DNA of 64,000 nt from Ktedonobacteraceae bacterium (GTDB lineage: Bacteria > Chloroflexota > Ktedonobacteria > Ktedonobacterales > Ktedonobacteraceae). Made by a program: the position numbers and the translations under genes. Shown piece after piece: positions 34,477-42,687 of this stretch (the stretch's first letter is position 1; every line of letters starts with the position of its first letter). The notes under the pieces are model-generated. The model saw only the letters and a program-made list of their open reading frames with translations, ran no database searches and was not told the DNA's origin. The stretch lies in contig DASRBN010000012.1 of NCBI GenBank assembly GCA_035653615.1, positions 124,001 through 188,000 of the forward strand. The letters are read 5' to 3'.

Positions 34477-35934
34477 ATGCATATGAACGAGCCTCCAACA
34501 ACTAAACTTCCTCTCTATGCTAAAGCTATCGATTGGGACACTTTCTTCAGCGATTACCCTGTACCGGACGTCTTTGCTGAAACTGTCTACCGGTGGCCAA
34601 GGGAAAGGATACTCGACCTTCAGAATCAGCGATTTATAAAACTCGTTGAGGATAGCTGGAAGAATCCCTTCTATCGAAGACGCTGGGAAGCCGCCGGTTT
34701 GAAGCCGGGTGATGTGCGCGACTTGAGCGATATCACAAAGCTCCCCACCTTCAATTCAGACGACATTAAAGATAATCAGCACGACTACCCACCTTTTGGT
34801 GACATCCAGGGCGTAACCCTGGCAAATCTAACATCCACTCCATTGAAGGTCCAGACGAGCGGGGGAACAACCGGCAAGCCCCGCCCTACACTCTTCGGAC
34901 CAATTGAATGGGAAATGAATGCCCTTACCAGCGCACGTGGCCTCTACATTCAAGGCGCCCGTCCAGGAGATGTTCTCCAGATTCCCACGACTCCCTCGCT
35001 CGCTAACCTTGGTTGGGCCTATTATAAAGCAGCACACGATTACCTTGGCATACTTCCGCTAACGACTGGCAGTGGACTTGTGACTCCTAGCCGCCGACAA
35101 ATTGAGATAGCCTTCGACTGGCATACTACCATCTGGACATGCTTCCCTGAATATTTGACCCAGCTCGCCAAAGTCTGCCATGATGAGTTTAATCGCGATA
35201 TCCGCGAACTCGGCACAAAATTCATTGCCACATTCCTTGGCCCTGATGTAGAAGAGACATTGCGGCAGAAGCTCGAAACATTATGGGGATGTCCAGTCTA
35301 CGATCAATACGGCACACATGAGATTGGCCTTGGAGCTTTTGAATGCCAGGAACAACAGGGACTGCATCTTATGGAAGATTGCGCGTATTTCGAGGTGGTC
35401 GATATTGAGACTGGAGACCCCCTACCTCCAGGGGAAATCGGTAATCTCGTAGTAACCCTCCTCTTCCGCAGGATTCCACCAATCATCCGTTTCAATGTTC
35501 GTGACCTTGGGCGCATCATCTCCGAGAGTACTTGTGGCTGTGGGAGCAGCTTCCGCCGCATGGATCATTTCCTCGGGCGCAGCGACGACATGGTCAAAAT
35601 CCGTGGGGTCAATATTTACCCCATGGCCTGTTTACCGGCCGTCCAGAGTGACGCCCGGACAACAGGCGAATGGATCTGTATTGCGGACCGGACCGAAACA
35701 GAGGGCGTTATCCGAGACGAGATGACCGTACTCATAGAGACACGTCGTGACGCAGGAGATCTCACCGGTTTAACTGAGCAGCTCGAACGTAGATTGCATA
35801 ATGATCTTGGTCTAAAGGTCAAAGTAGAACTCGTCGATGAGGGCGGTTTAGCCGAGGCGGCCAATCTCGGACGCGAAGGCAAACCAAAACGGTTGCTTGA
35901 CCGCCGGTATGCACCTAAAGCTGAGAGGCAGTGA
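34477..35934 (+). CDS. Phenylacetate-CoA ligase-like (PaaK-type) acid-CoA ligase
   Basis: 485 residues. The ATP-binding loop is QTSGGTTGKPRPTLF, the adenine motif YDQYGTHEIG, and GRSDDMVKIRGVNIYP sits at the hinge to the C-terminal domain, all as in the PaaK family. It should activate an aryl or arylacetic acid to its CoA thioester with ATP. PaaK proteins are usually about 430 residues; this one is longer at the N-terminus. AAGGAG lies 8-9 bases before the ATG. It may provide a second activation step or accept another ring acid besides salicylate. It ends 24 bases from the convergent hydroxylase gene. Confidence 0.83.
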   Translation: MHMNEPPTTKLPLYAKAIDWDTFFSDYPVPDVFAETVYRWPRERILDLQNQRFIKLVEDSWKNPFYRRRWEAAGLKPGDVRDLSDITKLPTFNSDDIKDNQHDYPPFGDIQGVTLANLTSTPLKVQTSGGTTGKPRPTLFGPIEWEMNALTSARGLYIQGARPGDVLQIPTTPSLANLGWAYYKAAHDYLGILPLTTGSGLVTPSRRQIEIAFDWHTTIWTCFPEYLTQLAKVCHDEFNRDIRELGTKFIATFLGPDVEETLRQKLETLWGCPVYDQYGTHEIGLGAFECQEQQGLHLMEDCAYFEVVDIETGDPLPPGEIGNLVVTLLFRRIPPIIRFNVRDLGRIISESTCGCGSSFRRMDHFLGRSDDMVKIRGVNIYPMACLPAVQSDARTTGEWICIADRTETEGVIRDEMTVLIETRRDAGDLTGLTEQLERRLHNDLGLKVKVELVDEGGLAEAANLGREGKPKRLLDRRYAPKAERQ

Positions 35935-35957
35935 GTATCCTAAATACGCTCTGGTAT

Positions 35958-37091
35958 TTACCTCTTAGCAGCCAGGTAAGCTTCATAACGCGCCATAAAA
36001 CGCGGGGACTTCTGCCGCAGAGCCTCTTGATCGATGCGCCCACTTCGCGTCACATAGCTATACGTAAGAGCCAATGGGTCGAGGTCCATTTTCTCGTGAA
36101 AGGTCTCGTACCACGTATAGCTTTGTTGCGCGATGCTCAGTAACTTACCCGCCCCTGGCCTGCGTGCCTGCTCAAATGCCTGCAATGCCGCCGGAACATC
36201 CCCGGTTGCTGTGAACGCATTGTAGAGCGCAATCGCATCCTCGAGCGCCATGCGTGTCCCGGAGCCAATCGAGAAATGTACGGTTCGCAGGGCATCTCCC
36301 AGTAACACCACGTTTCGATAGTTCCAGTAGCGATTCGATACCACTCGAAAATTGAGCCAGACAGACTTATTCAAAAGAAGAGCATGCCCCCCCAGATCAT
36401 CCTGAAAGATGTCCTCACAATAAGCGCGGCTCTCGGCCTCAGACATTTGCTCAAAGCCGGCTCGTCTCCACGTCCCGGCATCACACTCCACAATGAAGGT
36501 GCTGGTCGAATCACTATAGGGATAACAGTGAGCAACAAAGGCACCACCCCGGTAGGAGCGGAAGATCAACGACAGGGTATCAAAGAGTTGGTGCGTACCG
36601 TACCAGATATATTTGTTTGATAAGAGGCTTGTTGAGGGCTGGAAATGCTCGGCGTAATGCTGCCTGACGACACTGTTGACCCCATCAGCCCCAACCAGCA
36701 GATCATAGTCTGCGAATTCCGAGGCATCCGTGACTCGAGTCTCAAACTGCATTTCGACCCCATAACGCCGGCAGTGCTCCTGGAGAATACGTAACAAGGC
36801 AAGCCGTGCGATGCCAGAATATCCACTGCCATCAATGCGCACCTTTTCGCCCCGATGCACAATCGTCTGGTCATTCCACGTCTTCAACACTGCCTCAATA
36901 TCAGTGTAAGATTCTGGATCACTATTTTTGAGAAACGACAGCGCCCGTTCCGAGAAGACCACCCCCCAGCCATAGGTGGCACCGGCGGGATTCTGCTCCA
37001 CCACCTGAATCTGATGCGCAGGGTTGTGTTTCTTCATCAGCAGCGCAAAATACAAGCCCGCAGGTCCCCCACCGATGATGCCGATTCTCAT
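35958..37091 (-). CDS. Salicylyl-CoA 5-hydroxylase-like FAD monooxygenase
   Basis: 377 residues of the group A flavoprotein hydroxylases. FAD motifs: GGGPAG at 7-12, GADGVNS at 134-140 and GDALRT at 265-270. HFSIGSGT at 272-279 and FALLMKK/NPAGATYGWGVVFS near the N-terminus are hallmarks of salicylyl-CoA 5-hydroxylase and anthraniloyl-CoA monooxygenase. Those known enzymes carry a C-terminal old-yellow-enzyme domain of about 380 residues; it is absent here, so only the hydroxylase module is encoded. The expected product is gentisyl-CoA, which after thioester hydrolysis feeds the dioxygenase at 22728. It lies opposite the ligase units and needs its own promoter, which I could not define. Confidence 0.83.
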   Translation of the reverse strand: MRIGIIGGGPAGLYFALLMKKHNPAHQIQVVEQNPAGATYGWGVVFSERALSFLKNSDPESYTDIEAVLKTWNDQTIVHRGEKVRIDGSGYSGIARLALLRILQEHCRRYGVEMQFETRVTDASEFADYDLLVGADGVNSVVRQHYAEHFQPSTSLLSNKYIWYGTHQLFDTLSLIFRSYRGGAFVAHCYPYSDSTSTFIVECDAGTWRRAGFEQMSEAESRAYCEDIFQDDLGGHALLLNKSVWLNFRVVSNRYWNYRNVVLLGDALRTVHFSIGSGTRMALEDAIALYNAFTATGDVPAALQAFEQARRPGAGKLLSIAQQSYTWYETFHEKMDLDPLALTYSYVTRSGRIDQEALRQKSPRFMARYEAYLAAKR

Positions 37092-37350
37092 GCATTCTTC
37101 CTTCTATCAAAGCAAGCCAGGTTCATTGCTTCCAACATCTGCTATCCTGGTCTATATTGTACCTCAAAACGATTACTCGCTAAGAGAGGCATACCCGAAG
37201 GAAGGATGTAGAGTAAGGGTAAAGTCCTGGAAAACGATAGACGCCGCTGGGACAGGTGACCTCATGATAATAACAGAACTGTGCGAAGACGGTCTGGATA
37301 GCGTTCCTACAGAGTACGAGCCGCTGAGATGCCCATCGCTATGTTCAATT

Positions 37351-38139
37351 TCACCGAATCGTTTCCTGCATATAGGCTGCGAAATCGTTCAAGGCGGCAT
37401 GGCCAACAGGCCGTTCCATTCGCTCGCCTCGATAGAGAGCGAGGGCCTGGTGGATGAGCGGATGATACTGTTCAGGCAAATGGGCGAGTCCCCAGACCCC
37501 TCCTGCATCTTTGGAACGGATGGTGCCATCAGACAGGTAAGCAGAGGTGCGACAGGCGTTCAATACAAAAGAGATGGGGTCGTTGAGCGGATCACTCGAT
37601 GCGGCCTGCATGGCTTTCACGAGCGCATCTCCAAAAGCGCGTTCTGGTAGGGTGGGGAAGGCCTCCGCGATAGGTTTCCCGTACAGACAGATGCCATGCC
37701 GATGAAGCACCGCGAGAGAGAGTGTGAGATGAGGGTTGCGCAGGATGCGCTCATTCCAGTGTTTCCAGGTACCATTGTGCAGGGCCTGTTGATCGTCCTC
37801 ACGCCATGTTTCACTATAGTGAAGATCATAGGGCAGGGGATGATGGAAAGGGAAGATATCTTGCTCAACCAGGAAAGGGACGTCGAGCGGGCATGGCATC
37901 TTCGAGATGCGCAGAAGGAGTTCTATACTCCTGCGCTTCGTCTCCACATCCATCCTCTGGCGGGTCACCACGATCACATCGATATCGCTGCGGGTTGGAT
38001 TGAAACCGCCCAGTGCCAGCGAGCCGTGGAGATAGATGCCGAGGAGATTCTGCTCCAGCACGCGTTGAAGCTCCGTTTGCAAGGTATTGACTTCAGCTTT
38101 TATAACTTTTGAACAGGTTGTCCAGTTGTATTGTCCCAT
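37351..38139 (-). CDS. Aminoglycoside-adenylyltransferase-like nucleotidyltransferase
   Basis: 262 residues from the ATG at 38139 with AAGGAG upstream. The nucleotidyltransferase loop LHGSLALGGFNPTRSDIDVI (about 35-54) contains the G-S and D-x-D catalytic set, followed by a helical C-terminal domain as in AadA-type spectinomycin/streptomycin adenylyltransferases. VRP-type resistance function is possible, but many such proteins have no known drug substrate. The start lies inside the small gene at 38093, overlapping by 47 bases. The tail ends with AALNDFAAYMQETIR. Confidence 0.8.
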   Translation of the reverse strand: MGQYNWTTCSKVIKAEVNTLQTELQRVLEQNLLGIYLHGSLALGGFNPTRSDIDVIVVTRQRMDVETKRRSIELLLRISKMPCPLDVPFLVEQDIFPFHHPLPYDLHYSETWREDDQQALHNGTWKHWNERILRNPHLTLSLAVLHRHGICLYGKPIAEAFPTLPERAFGDALVKAMQAASSDPLNDPISFVLNACRTSAYLSDGTIRSKDAGGVWGLAHLPEQYHPLIHQALALYRGERMERPVGHAALNDFAAYMQETIR

Positions 38140-38386
38140 GCTGTAACACTCCTTCTCTCCTGCTTCCCTCTCGCTCAAGCATAGTTTCTTCAGCTTCTGG
38201 AGTGACAAGCTCGATGGAGGCATCCTCATCGGTGCGAGCTGAGAAGAGTCTCGTCTCATTGGTGCCATCCATGAGCACATAGACAACTCCCCCGTCAGTG
38301 GCATTCACTCGCCCGGTTTCTCCTGTGCGCTTGATGCGCAGATGATCGCCTTCCTGAAAATAGGTTCCTTCTGCATTGGTTTCCAT
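38093..38386 (-). CDS. Small hypothetical protein, SH3/KOW-like
   Basis: 97 residues from the ATG at 38386. An upstream TTG overlapping the preceding stop is possible. The first half, FQEGDHLRIKRTGETGRV followed by GGVVYVLMDG and a glutamate-rich tail, looks like a small beta-barrel with an acidic end. No family recognised. It lies in a chain of three tiny genes (38746-38093) ending in the nucleotidyltransferase, all on one strand. Confidence 0.6.
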   Translation of the reverse strand: METNAEGTYFQEGDHLRIKRTGETGRVNATDGGVVYVLMDGTNETRLFSARTDEDASIELVTPEAEETMLEREGSRREGVLQHGTIQLDNLFKSYKS

Positions 38387-38403
38387 AGCTCTGTCTGCCT
38401 TTC

Positions 38404-38631
38404 TCAAAGAACGTGCGGTTCCCGCCGACCCAGGTGTTCGTCAAGCTTCTTTTGCTTCTTGTTCACGCTATCGGCATACATGTAAGCGTCATGGCGAACG
38501 GAGAACGACCGGACGATGCGGTCATCGGGTCCCGATTCTCCGTCAGCAGACGTGCGCTCACGGATCAAAAAAATCTGCTCCGTCAGACGCTGGACGTAGT
38601 AGCGGTCTTTCATTTCCTTAGACACGATCAT
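38404..38631 (-). CDS. Small hypothetical protein
   Basis: 75 residues, charged and soluble (MKDRYYVQRLTEQIFLIRER at residues 7-26). Starts at the ATG at 38631, inside the end of the small membrane protein gene (14-base overlap). It resembles no family I know. The overlapping starts and stops along this strand support real translation of the group. Confidence 0.55.
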   Translation of the reverse strand: MIVSKEMKDRYYVQRLTEQIFLIRERTSADGESGPDDRIVRSFSVRHDAYMYADSVNKKQKKLDEHLGRREPHVL

Positions 38632-38746
38632 GGTATTGATTCTGCCTCTTTTCCTCGGCTCGATTCCTGGAGTTACGAAACACCGTCAGGCTAAAAGCGG
38701 ACGCGAAGAACGCGAGGGCGAGGAACAGGAATATGAGTGGTGGCAT
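38618..38746 (-). CDS. Small single-pass membrane protein
   Basis: 42 residues: MPPLIFLFLALAFFASAFSL is one hydrophobic helix, then a basic, polar tail ending QNQYHDRV. AAGGA lies 8 bases before the ATG at 38746. Topology is probably N-out, C-in given the positive tail. It overlaps the next gene by 14 bases. Being the first gene after the promoter at 38915-38943, it is probably expressed. Function unknown. Confidence 0.55.
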   Translation of the reverse strand: MPPLIFLFLALAFFASAFSLTVFRNSRNRAEEKRQNQYHDRV

Positions 38747-38914
38747 AGTGCATTCCTTTCTGCCGTATCCCTGCTCTTCCTGAAATCATGCTCCCGGGTG
38801 GGGAGAGGTGAATGCGAAGACGTGTGAGCCGTCGCGCCCCCGTAAAGTGGAGGTGCTTTGAATGTCGTTTCATACGAGGGACATGCTTCACGGGAAGAAG
38901 TAGGATACGAGCTA

Positions 38915-38943
38915 AGTATACACTATTTTTTACAACAATGCAA
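38915..38943 (-). promoter_or_regulatory. Promoter of the small-gene cluster
   Basis: Minus strand: TTGCAT (38938-38943) and TATACT (38915-38920) are 17 bases apart. The transcript would begin near 38908 and leave a 5' leader of about 160 bases before the small membrane protein. The rest of the 363-base gap (38747-39109) is AT-rich and shows no other gene. Confidence 0.55.
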
Positions 38944-39109
38944 CATTTATTTAACTATTTAAGTTTCATAGAATGGACCCCCATTAGTCCCAGAAATGAA
39001 GGTCCTTTCCGGTAGGAGAGGAGATTGTAAAAACCTCCCTCAATGTTACTGTGTCAGAATGCCTGGCTCTTTCTCAGCGTTTCTGCACAGCACACTTTCA
39101 GACCATTCT

Positions 39110-40015
39110 TTAGACACCAGAGGATACTTCATCTCTTGCTGTAGATGTGCTTGCCATCACTGCCTTCTCCTTGTAGCCAACAACACGCCGCGCTCGTAAG
39201 ATGGGTGGGATACGATACACGTCCTGTGCAAGGCCGAGTCGTTCGAGCGTCCAGATAAGGTAGCCGGACAAATCAAACTGCCACCAGTGCAGACCATGAA
39301 AGGCGGAGCGAGGGAACGCATGATGATTGTTATGCCACCCTTCACCAAAACCGAGCAGCCCGACAATCCATTCGTTGTGGCTCTGATCGTTGGTCTCGAA
39401 CTCGCGCTTACCAAAGGTATGACAGACTGAATTGACGCTCCAGGTCACGTGATGGGTAAGGAAGATGCGCACCAACCCACCCCACAATAGCCCCGACCAT
39501 CCACCAATGGCAAACGGGATCAGCAGGGAGAGGAATGACCAGAGCAAGAAGGTACGACTAACGAAAACCACCATTCCATCGCGTGTCAGATGGCGGCAGT
39601 ACACAGTGGGATCAGCCATGCCACTGAAGAGCCAGCCGATATGCGCATGAAAGAAGCCCTCCACGGGACTATGCGGATCACCGGGGCGGTCGGCCTGCGC
39701 ATGATGTTTGATGTGGGTCGCTGTCCAGTCCAGTGCCGGTCCCTCAATGGACATGGAGCCAAGCACCAGCAAGAGAAACTTGACCACAGGATGAGGCCGA
39801 AAGCTGCGGTGGGTCAGCATGCGGTGAAAACCGACGGTCACCCCTAAGCCCACCAGGATGTACATGATTGCCAACAACACGAGATCGGACCAGTGGACCG
39901 CTCGCTCCCAGAGCAATGTTATCGCCAGAAGAGTTGCAAGCAAGGGGACTATAACAACTACGAGGACAATCAATTTATTGAAGAAGGAATTGGGTCGCAT
40001 TAAGCCTCCGCTCAT
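39110..40015 (-). CDS. Acyl-CoA/fatty acid delta-9-type desaturase
   Basis: 301 residues, or 296 if the second ATG at 40000 is used (GGAGG lies 4 bases before it). Three histidine boxes of membrane di-iron desaturases are visible: HRMLTH, HIKHH and HNNHH. Four hydrophobic helices flank them. The enzyme introduces a double bond in acyl chains at the membrane with O2 and electrons from a ferredoxin- or cytochrome-type donor. The TetR gene starts 230 bases away in the opposite direction, a common arrangement for lipid-responsive control, though no shared operator was found. Confidence 0.92.
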   Translation of the reverse strand: MSGGLMRPNSFFNKLIVLVVVIVPLLATLLAITLLWERAVHWSDLVLLAIMYILVGLGVTVGFHRMLTHRSFRPHPVVKFLLLVLGSMSIEGPALDWTATHIKHHAQADRPGDPHSPVEGFFHAHIGWLFSGMADPTVYCRHLTRDGMVVFVSRTFLLWSFLSLLIPFAIGGWSGLLWGGLVRIFLTHHVTWSVNSVCHTFGKREFETNDQSHNEWIVGLLGFGEGWHNNHHAFPRSAFHGLHWWQFDLSGYLIWTLERLGLAQDVYRIPPILRARRVVGYKEKAVMASTSTARDEVSSGV

Positions 40016-40139
40016 TTAAGCTCCATCGCTAAAGTGGAACATAAGTTTAGAGCTATTTGCAAGAGCTTTTGTTTCACGGCGTTTCTAATGATCGCATATC
40101 CTTGCGAGCGCCATGCCAATACTGATTCCAGGAGCTCTA

Positions 40140-40167
40140 TGCTATAATGGGAATGCCCTCTATAGGG
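40140..40167 (+). promoter_or_regulatory. Extended -10 promoter and palindrome before the TetR gene
   Basis: TGCTATAAT at 40140-40148 is an extended -10 element without a good -35 box. Six bases later GCCCT-CTAT-AGGGC (40154-40167) forms a 5-bp palindrome that could be an operator or a leader hairpin. The TTG start of the TetR gene follows at 40246. Confidence 0.45.
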
Positions 40168-40245
40168 CGACCACAGAAATACCTGTGTGATTTCCCAGGG
40201 AAGAGATAAGAGTATCTCATTCATCGAGCTTGAGGGAGACCGAAC

Positions 40246-40920
40246 TTGTCACTACAACGCGAAACGGTAGCACATGCCGCACTGCATTTATTGGATGAGG
40301 TTGGGTTAGATGGTTTGACCATGCGTCGCCTTGCCGCGTACCTGGATATTCAGAACCCATCGTTGTACTGGCACTTTACGAACAAGCAAGAACTACTCAA
40401 CTATATGGCCGAGTTGATGATCGCCGATGCCTTTGCCGAACTCCGACATCCAGGGCCTGAGCAGGACTGGGCCGATTGGCTGGCAGCTTTTGCCCGCCGG
40501 TTTCGCAGGACGATGCTTGCTCATCGCGATGGGGCGCGAGTCCTGGCGGAAGCGGACGTGTCTATCAGCAATTTTTTTGAAGGCCTGGAATTGGCACTGG
40601 ATGTGCTTCAGAATGCTGGCTTCGACGGGAACACGGCTGCCGCTGGAGTGATAACGGTCATTCACTTTATCCTGGGCAATGTCTTTGAAGCACAGGCTGA
40701 TCCCTCTTCTCTCTGGGATGGAGTGGATGAGAAAAGTCCTCGCCCCCTGAGGCTGCCTATCGATAGAGAACGTTTTCCCAGGATTGCTGCCTTTTTTCAC
40801 AGCACTGATGTTCTCTCGCCTGCAGAGGCGGACGAATGGTTTGAAGCCGGATTGTCCTTAATACTGGAGGGCCTGCGTGCCCATCTCGCAAAAGAGCGCC
40901 CAAACGGCACAAGCAGATAG
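40246..40920 (+). CDS. TetR-family transcriptional regulator (TetR_C-type)
   Basis: 224 residues from a TTG start with GGGAG 8 bases upstream. The helix-turn-helix lies at about 20-50 (LDGLTMRRLAAYLDIQNPSLYWHF), quoted in part as MRRLAAYLDIQNPSLYWHF. The ligand domain resembles that of tetracycline-repressor-type proteins (HRDGARVLAEAD). It precedes the monooxygenase unit at 41317, whose promoter carries CTAGC-NNN-GCTAG sites, and is the only TetR gene here. I propose that it reads those sites, including the ones at 47739-47788. Its own promoter lacks them. Confidence 0.88.
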   Translation: MSLQRETVAHAALHLLDEVGLDGLTMRRLAAYLDIQNPSLYWHFTNKQELLNYMAELMIADAFAELRHPGPEQDWADWLAAFARRFRRTMLAHRDGARVLAEADVSISNFFEGLELALDVLQNAGFDGNTAAAGVITVIHFILGNVFEAQADPSSLWDGVDEKSPRPLRLPIDRERFPRIAAFFHSTDVLSPAEADEWFEAGLSLILEGLRAHLAKERPNGTSR

Positions 40921-40928
40921 AATACCTG

Positions 40929-40954
40929 CAGGGTGTTCCTTCGTGGACGCCCTG
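40929..40954 (+). terminator. Hairpin after the TetR gene
   Basis: CAGGGTGTTC (40929-40938) pairs with GGACGCCCTG (40945-40954) as a 10-bp stem with two G-U pairs. There is no clear T-tract. The right arm and loop resemble the hairpin at 44475-44497, suggesting the same terminator-like repeat. Confidence 0.5.
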
Positions 40955-41066
40955 GTTGAGGCTGTCTCGTAACAAGGGTGCTCCCTCTGCCCCACATTGC
41001 CCTCCACGAACTTCGACATTTTGAAAGCCCATATCGATACAGCAGTGCGTTTGTTAAAGCTGCCTC

Positions 41067-41123
41067 TTGACAATCTTGCATTGCTAGGTTACACTTGGTT
41101 CCAGGCACACCTAGCAATGCTAG
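41067..41123 (+). promoter_or_regulatory. Promoter with CTAGC-NNN-GCTAG operators, monooxygenase unit
   Basis: TTGACA (41067-41072) and TACACT (41090-41095) are 17 bases apart. The spacer holds CTTGCATTGCTAG (41075-41087, one mismatch to the palindrome), and CTAGCAATGCTAG lies at 41111-41123 downstream of the -10. The two form a 12-bp inverted repeat around the start site. The same operator sits at the same place in the promoter spacers at 47739-47788. A long leader of about 190 bases precedes the first gene. Confidence 0.75.
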
Positions 41124-41316
41124 CCGAAAGGACTTTCAGCTTTCAGCCACCTCGGCAGGGAGAAGGTGATATGGGCGCTGAGCCGCCGGGGTTGAGCGAG
41201 CGGCAGGTGGCGGAGATGATCTGCCGCGAGTTGGGAATCCACGGTGTGTCGGTGAGCCACAGGTAGTCACTTTAGCATGAACTGCGCGACAGTATTTCCA
41301 TCACCATGGAGGACAC

Positions 41317-42555
41317 ATGACCACTACATCGAATCACACGGAGACCGGGAGCGTCTCCCCAGCAGCAGAGGGCCAGAACGTCACAGCAGCCATTGCGGAC
41401 ATCGTCCGGCGGTCGGAGAAAGCGCGCGAAGAGCTCACCAAGATCGCTCCCGCACTGGACATCAATGAGGACCCGAAAGCCGGCATACAGATCGCCTGGC
41501 AGGCAGAGATCCACCGGTTGAGCCTTCCCGTCGAGTATGGTGGACTCAGCGACGGCTCGTTTACCTTCGCCCTCGAACCGCTGATGGAATGCTTAATCAA
41601 CATCTGCGCAGGCGAGAGCAGCGTCGGGCAAATGATTCTCACGCAGGCATTGCACATCCGCATTCTGTTTCCCAACTCTGGGCTGTCAAAAGGCGCTCTG
41701 AAACAGGTCGCTGCCAGCTTCATGGAAGGCGATACCAGGCTTGTCGGCTCGGCTGCACAACCTGGCATCAAGGAGCCGGTCACCGCGACGCCCGTCGAAG
41801 GTGGTATCGTCATCAACGGTGTGAAGCAATTCAACACCCAGAGTGAGGGACGAGGCTGGGCGGAAGTCGCCTGTGTCCTGATCCTGGAGGATGGTACGAA
41901 GAAGCCGATGGCGGCGCTCGTCCCGCTCGACGCCCCCGGTGTCATCCAGCATCACGACTGGGACAACATGGGACAGCGGGGGACGGGCAGCCAGACCATC
42001 ACCTACAAGAACGTCTTCGTCCCCGACGGCTGGCACCATCAGTTGGACCTGGCGGCGCTGGGACCCGTACTGGGAATCGGCATGCTCTACCACGCCGTAC
42101 TGATCCAGGGCATCGGGGAGGGCGCCTACGACGCCATGCTGGACTACGCGCGCACTCTCAACCGTCCGAGTGTGAGCGCGTTTACGTCCGCCAGGGACGA
42201 TGTGTTCATGCAACGGCTGATAGGCGTCAACCGTGGCAATCTGTGGGCTGCGCGCGCACTCCTTCTGGAAACTGCCCGAAAGGCTGAGCATGCCACCCCG
42301 GAGACGGACATGATGCAACTCTCAGCTCGAGCGATGGCCGCGAAGGCCGCGTCGGTGCGCGCTGCCTTGCAGGTCTGCGACCAGATGTTCGACGTGTGTG
42401 GGTCACGCGCGACGGCAAACAAGTACCATCTTGACCGGTTCTGGCGAAACGCTCGCACGTTCGCCTGCCACGATTCCACAGATGCGAAGGACGCCATTGT
42501 TGGCGCCATCGAACTCACGGGTCAGATGCCGATGACATTGCTTCCGCGCCTCTAG
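41317..42555 (+). CDS. DszC/SfnB-like flavin-dependent monooxygenase (acyl-CoA dehydrogenase fold)
   Basis: 412 residues. Acyl-CoA-dehydrogenase-type N-terminal and middle domains (LPVEYGGLSDGSF, VIQHHDWDNMGQRGTGSQTI) and a C-terminal helical domain with the DszC-like ending FDVCGSRATANKYHLDRFWRNARTF. The R-F-W-R-N-A-R-T segment is typical of FMN-dependent sulfur- or nitrogen-acting monooxygenases rather than true dehydrogenases. It would use FMNH2, for instance from the reductase at 47014, to oxygenate a sulfide, sulfone or amine-like substrate. A paralogue is at 45791. The long leader separates it from the operator-containing promoter. Confidence 0.85.
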   Translation: MTTTSNHTETGSVSPAAEGQNVTAAIADIVRRSEKAREELTKIAPALDINEDPKAGIQIAWQAEIHRLSLPVEYGGLSDGSFTFALEPLMECLINICAGESSVGQMILTQALHIRILFPNSGLSKGALKQVAASFMEGDTRLVGSAAQPGIKEPVTATPVEGGIVINGVKQFNTQSEGRGWAEVACVLILEDGTKKPMAALVPLDAPGVIQHHDWDNMGQRGTGSQTITYKNVFVPDGWHHQLDLAALGPVLGIGMLYHAVLIQGIGEGAYDAMLDYARTLNRPSVSAFTSARDDVFMQRLIGVNRGNLWAARALLLETARKAEHATPETDMMQLSARAMAAKAASVRAALQVCDQMFDVCGSRATANKYHLDRFWRNARTFACHDSTDAKDAIVGAIELTGQMPMTLLPRL

Positions 42556-42687
42556 CGGCGCGAGGGTGTGGCGTCGCGGGCGACCTGCCTCAACTGCCAC
42601 AGGTATTTCGCCCGCGACGCACATCCTGAACCGGCAGTTGCGTGCCACCCATGGGCCATCTTTTGTACGCGCACGAGGAGGAGATCA

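Noticed and set aside
37141-37160. TCCTGGTCTATATTG as a further IclR-type operator before the hydroxylase gene
   Set aside because: Only the first half-site matches, no second copy lies 21-23 bases away, and no matching promoter boxes were found.
40012-40224. 70-codon minus-strand frame upstream of the desaturase
   Set aside because: It spans the intergenic promoter region of the TetR gene and has no ribosome site or recognisable sequence.
40997-41266. 89-codon plus-strand frame
   Set aside because: It runs across the operator-containing promoter at 41067-41123, has no ribosome site and no recognisable fold.
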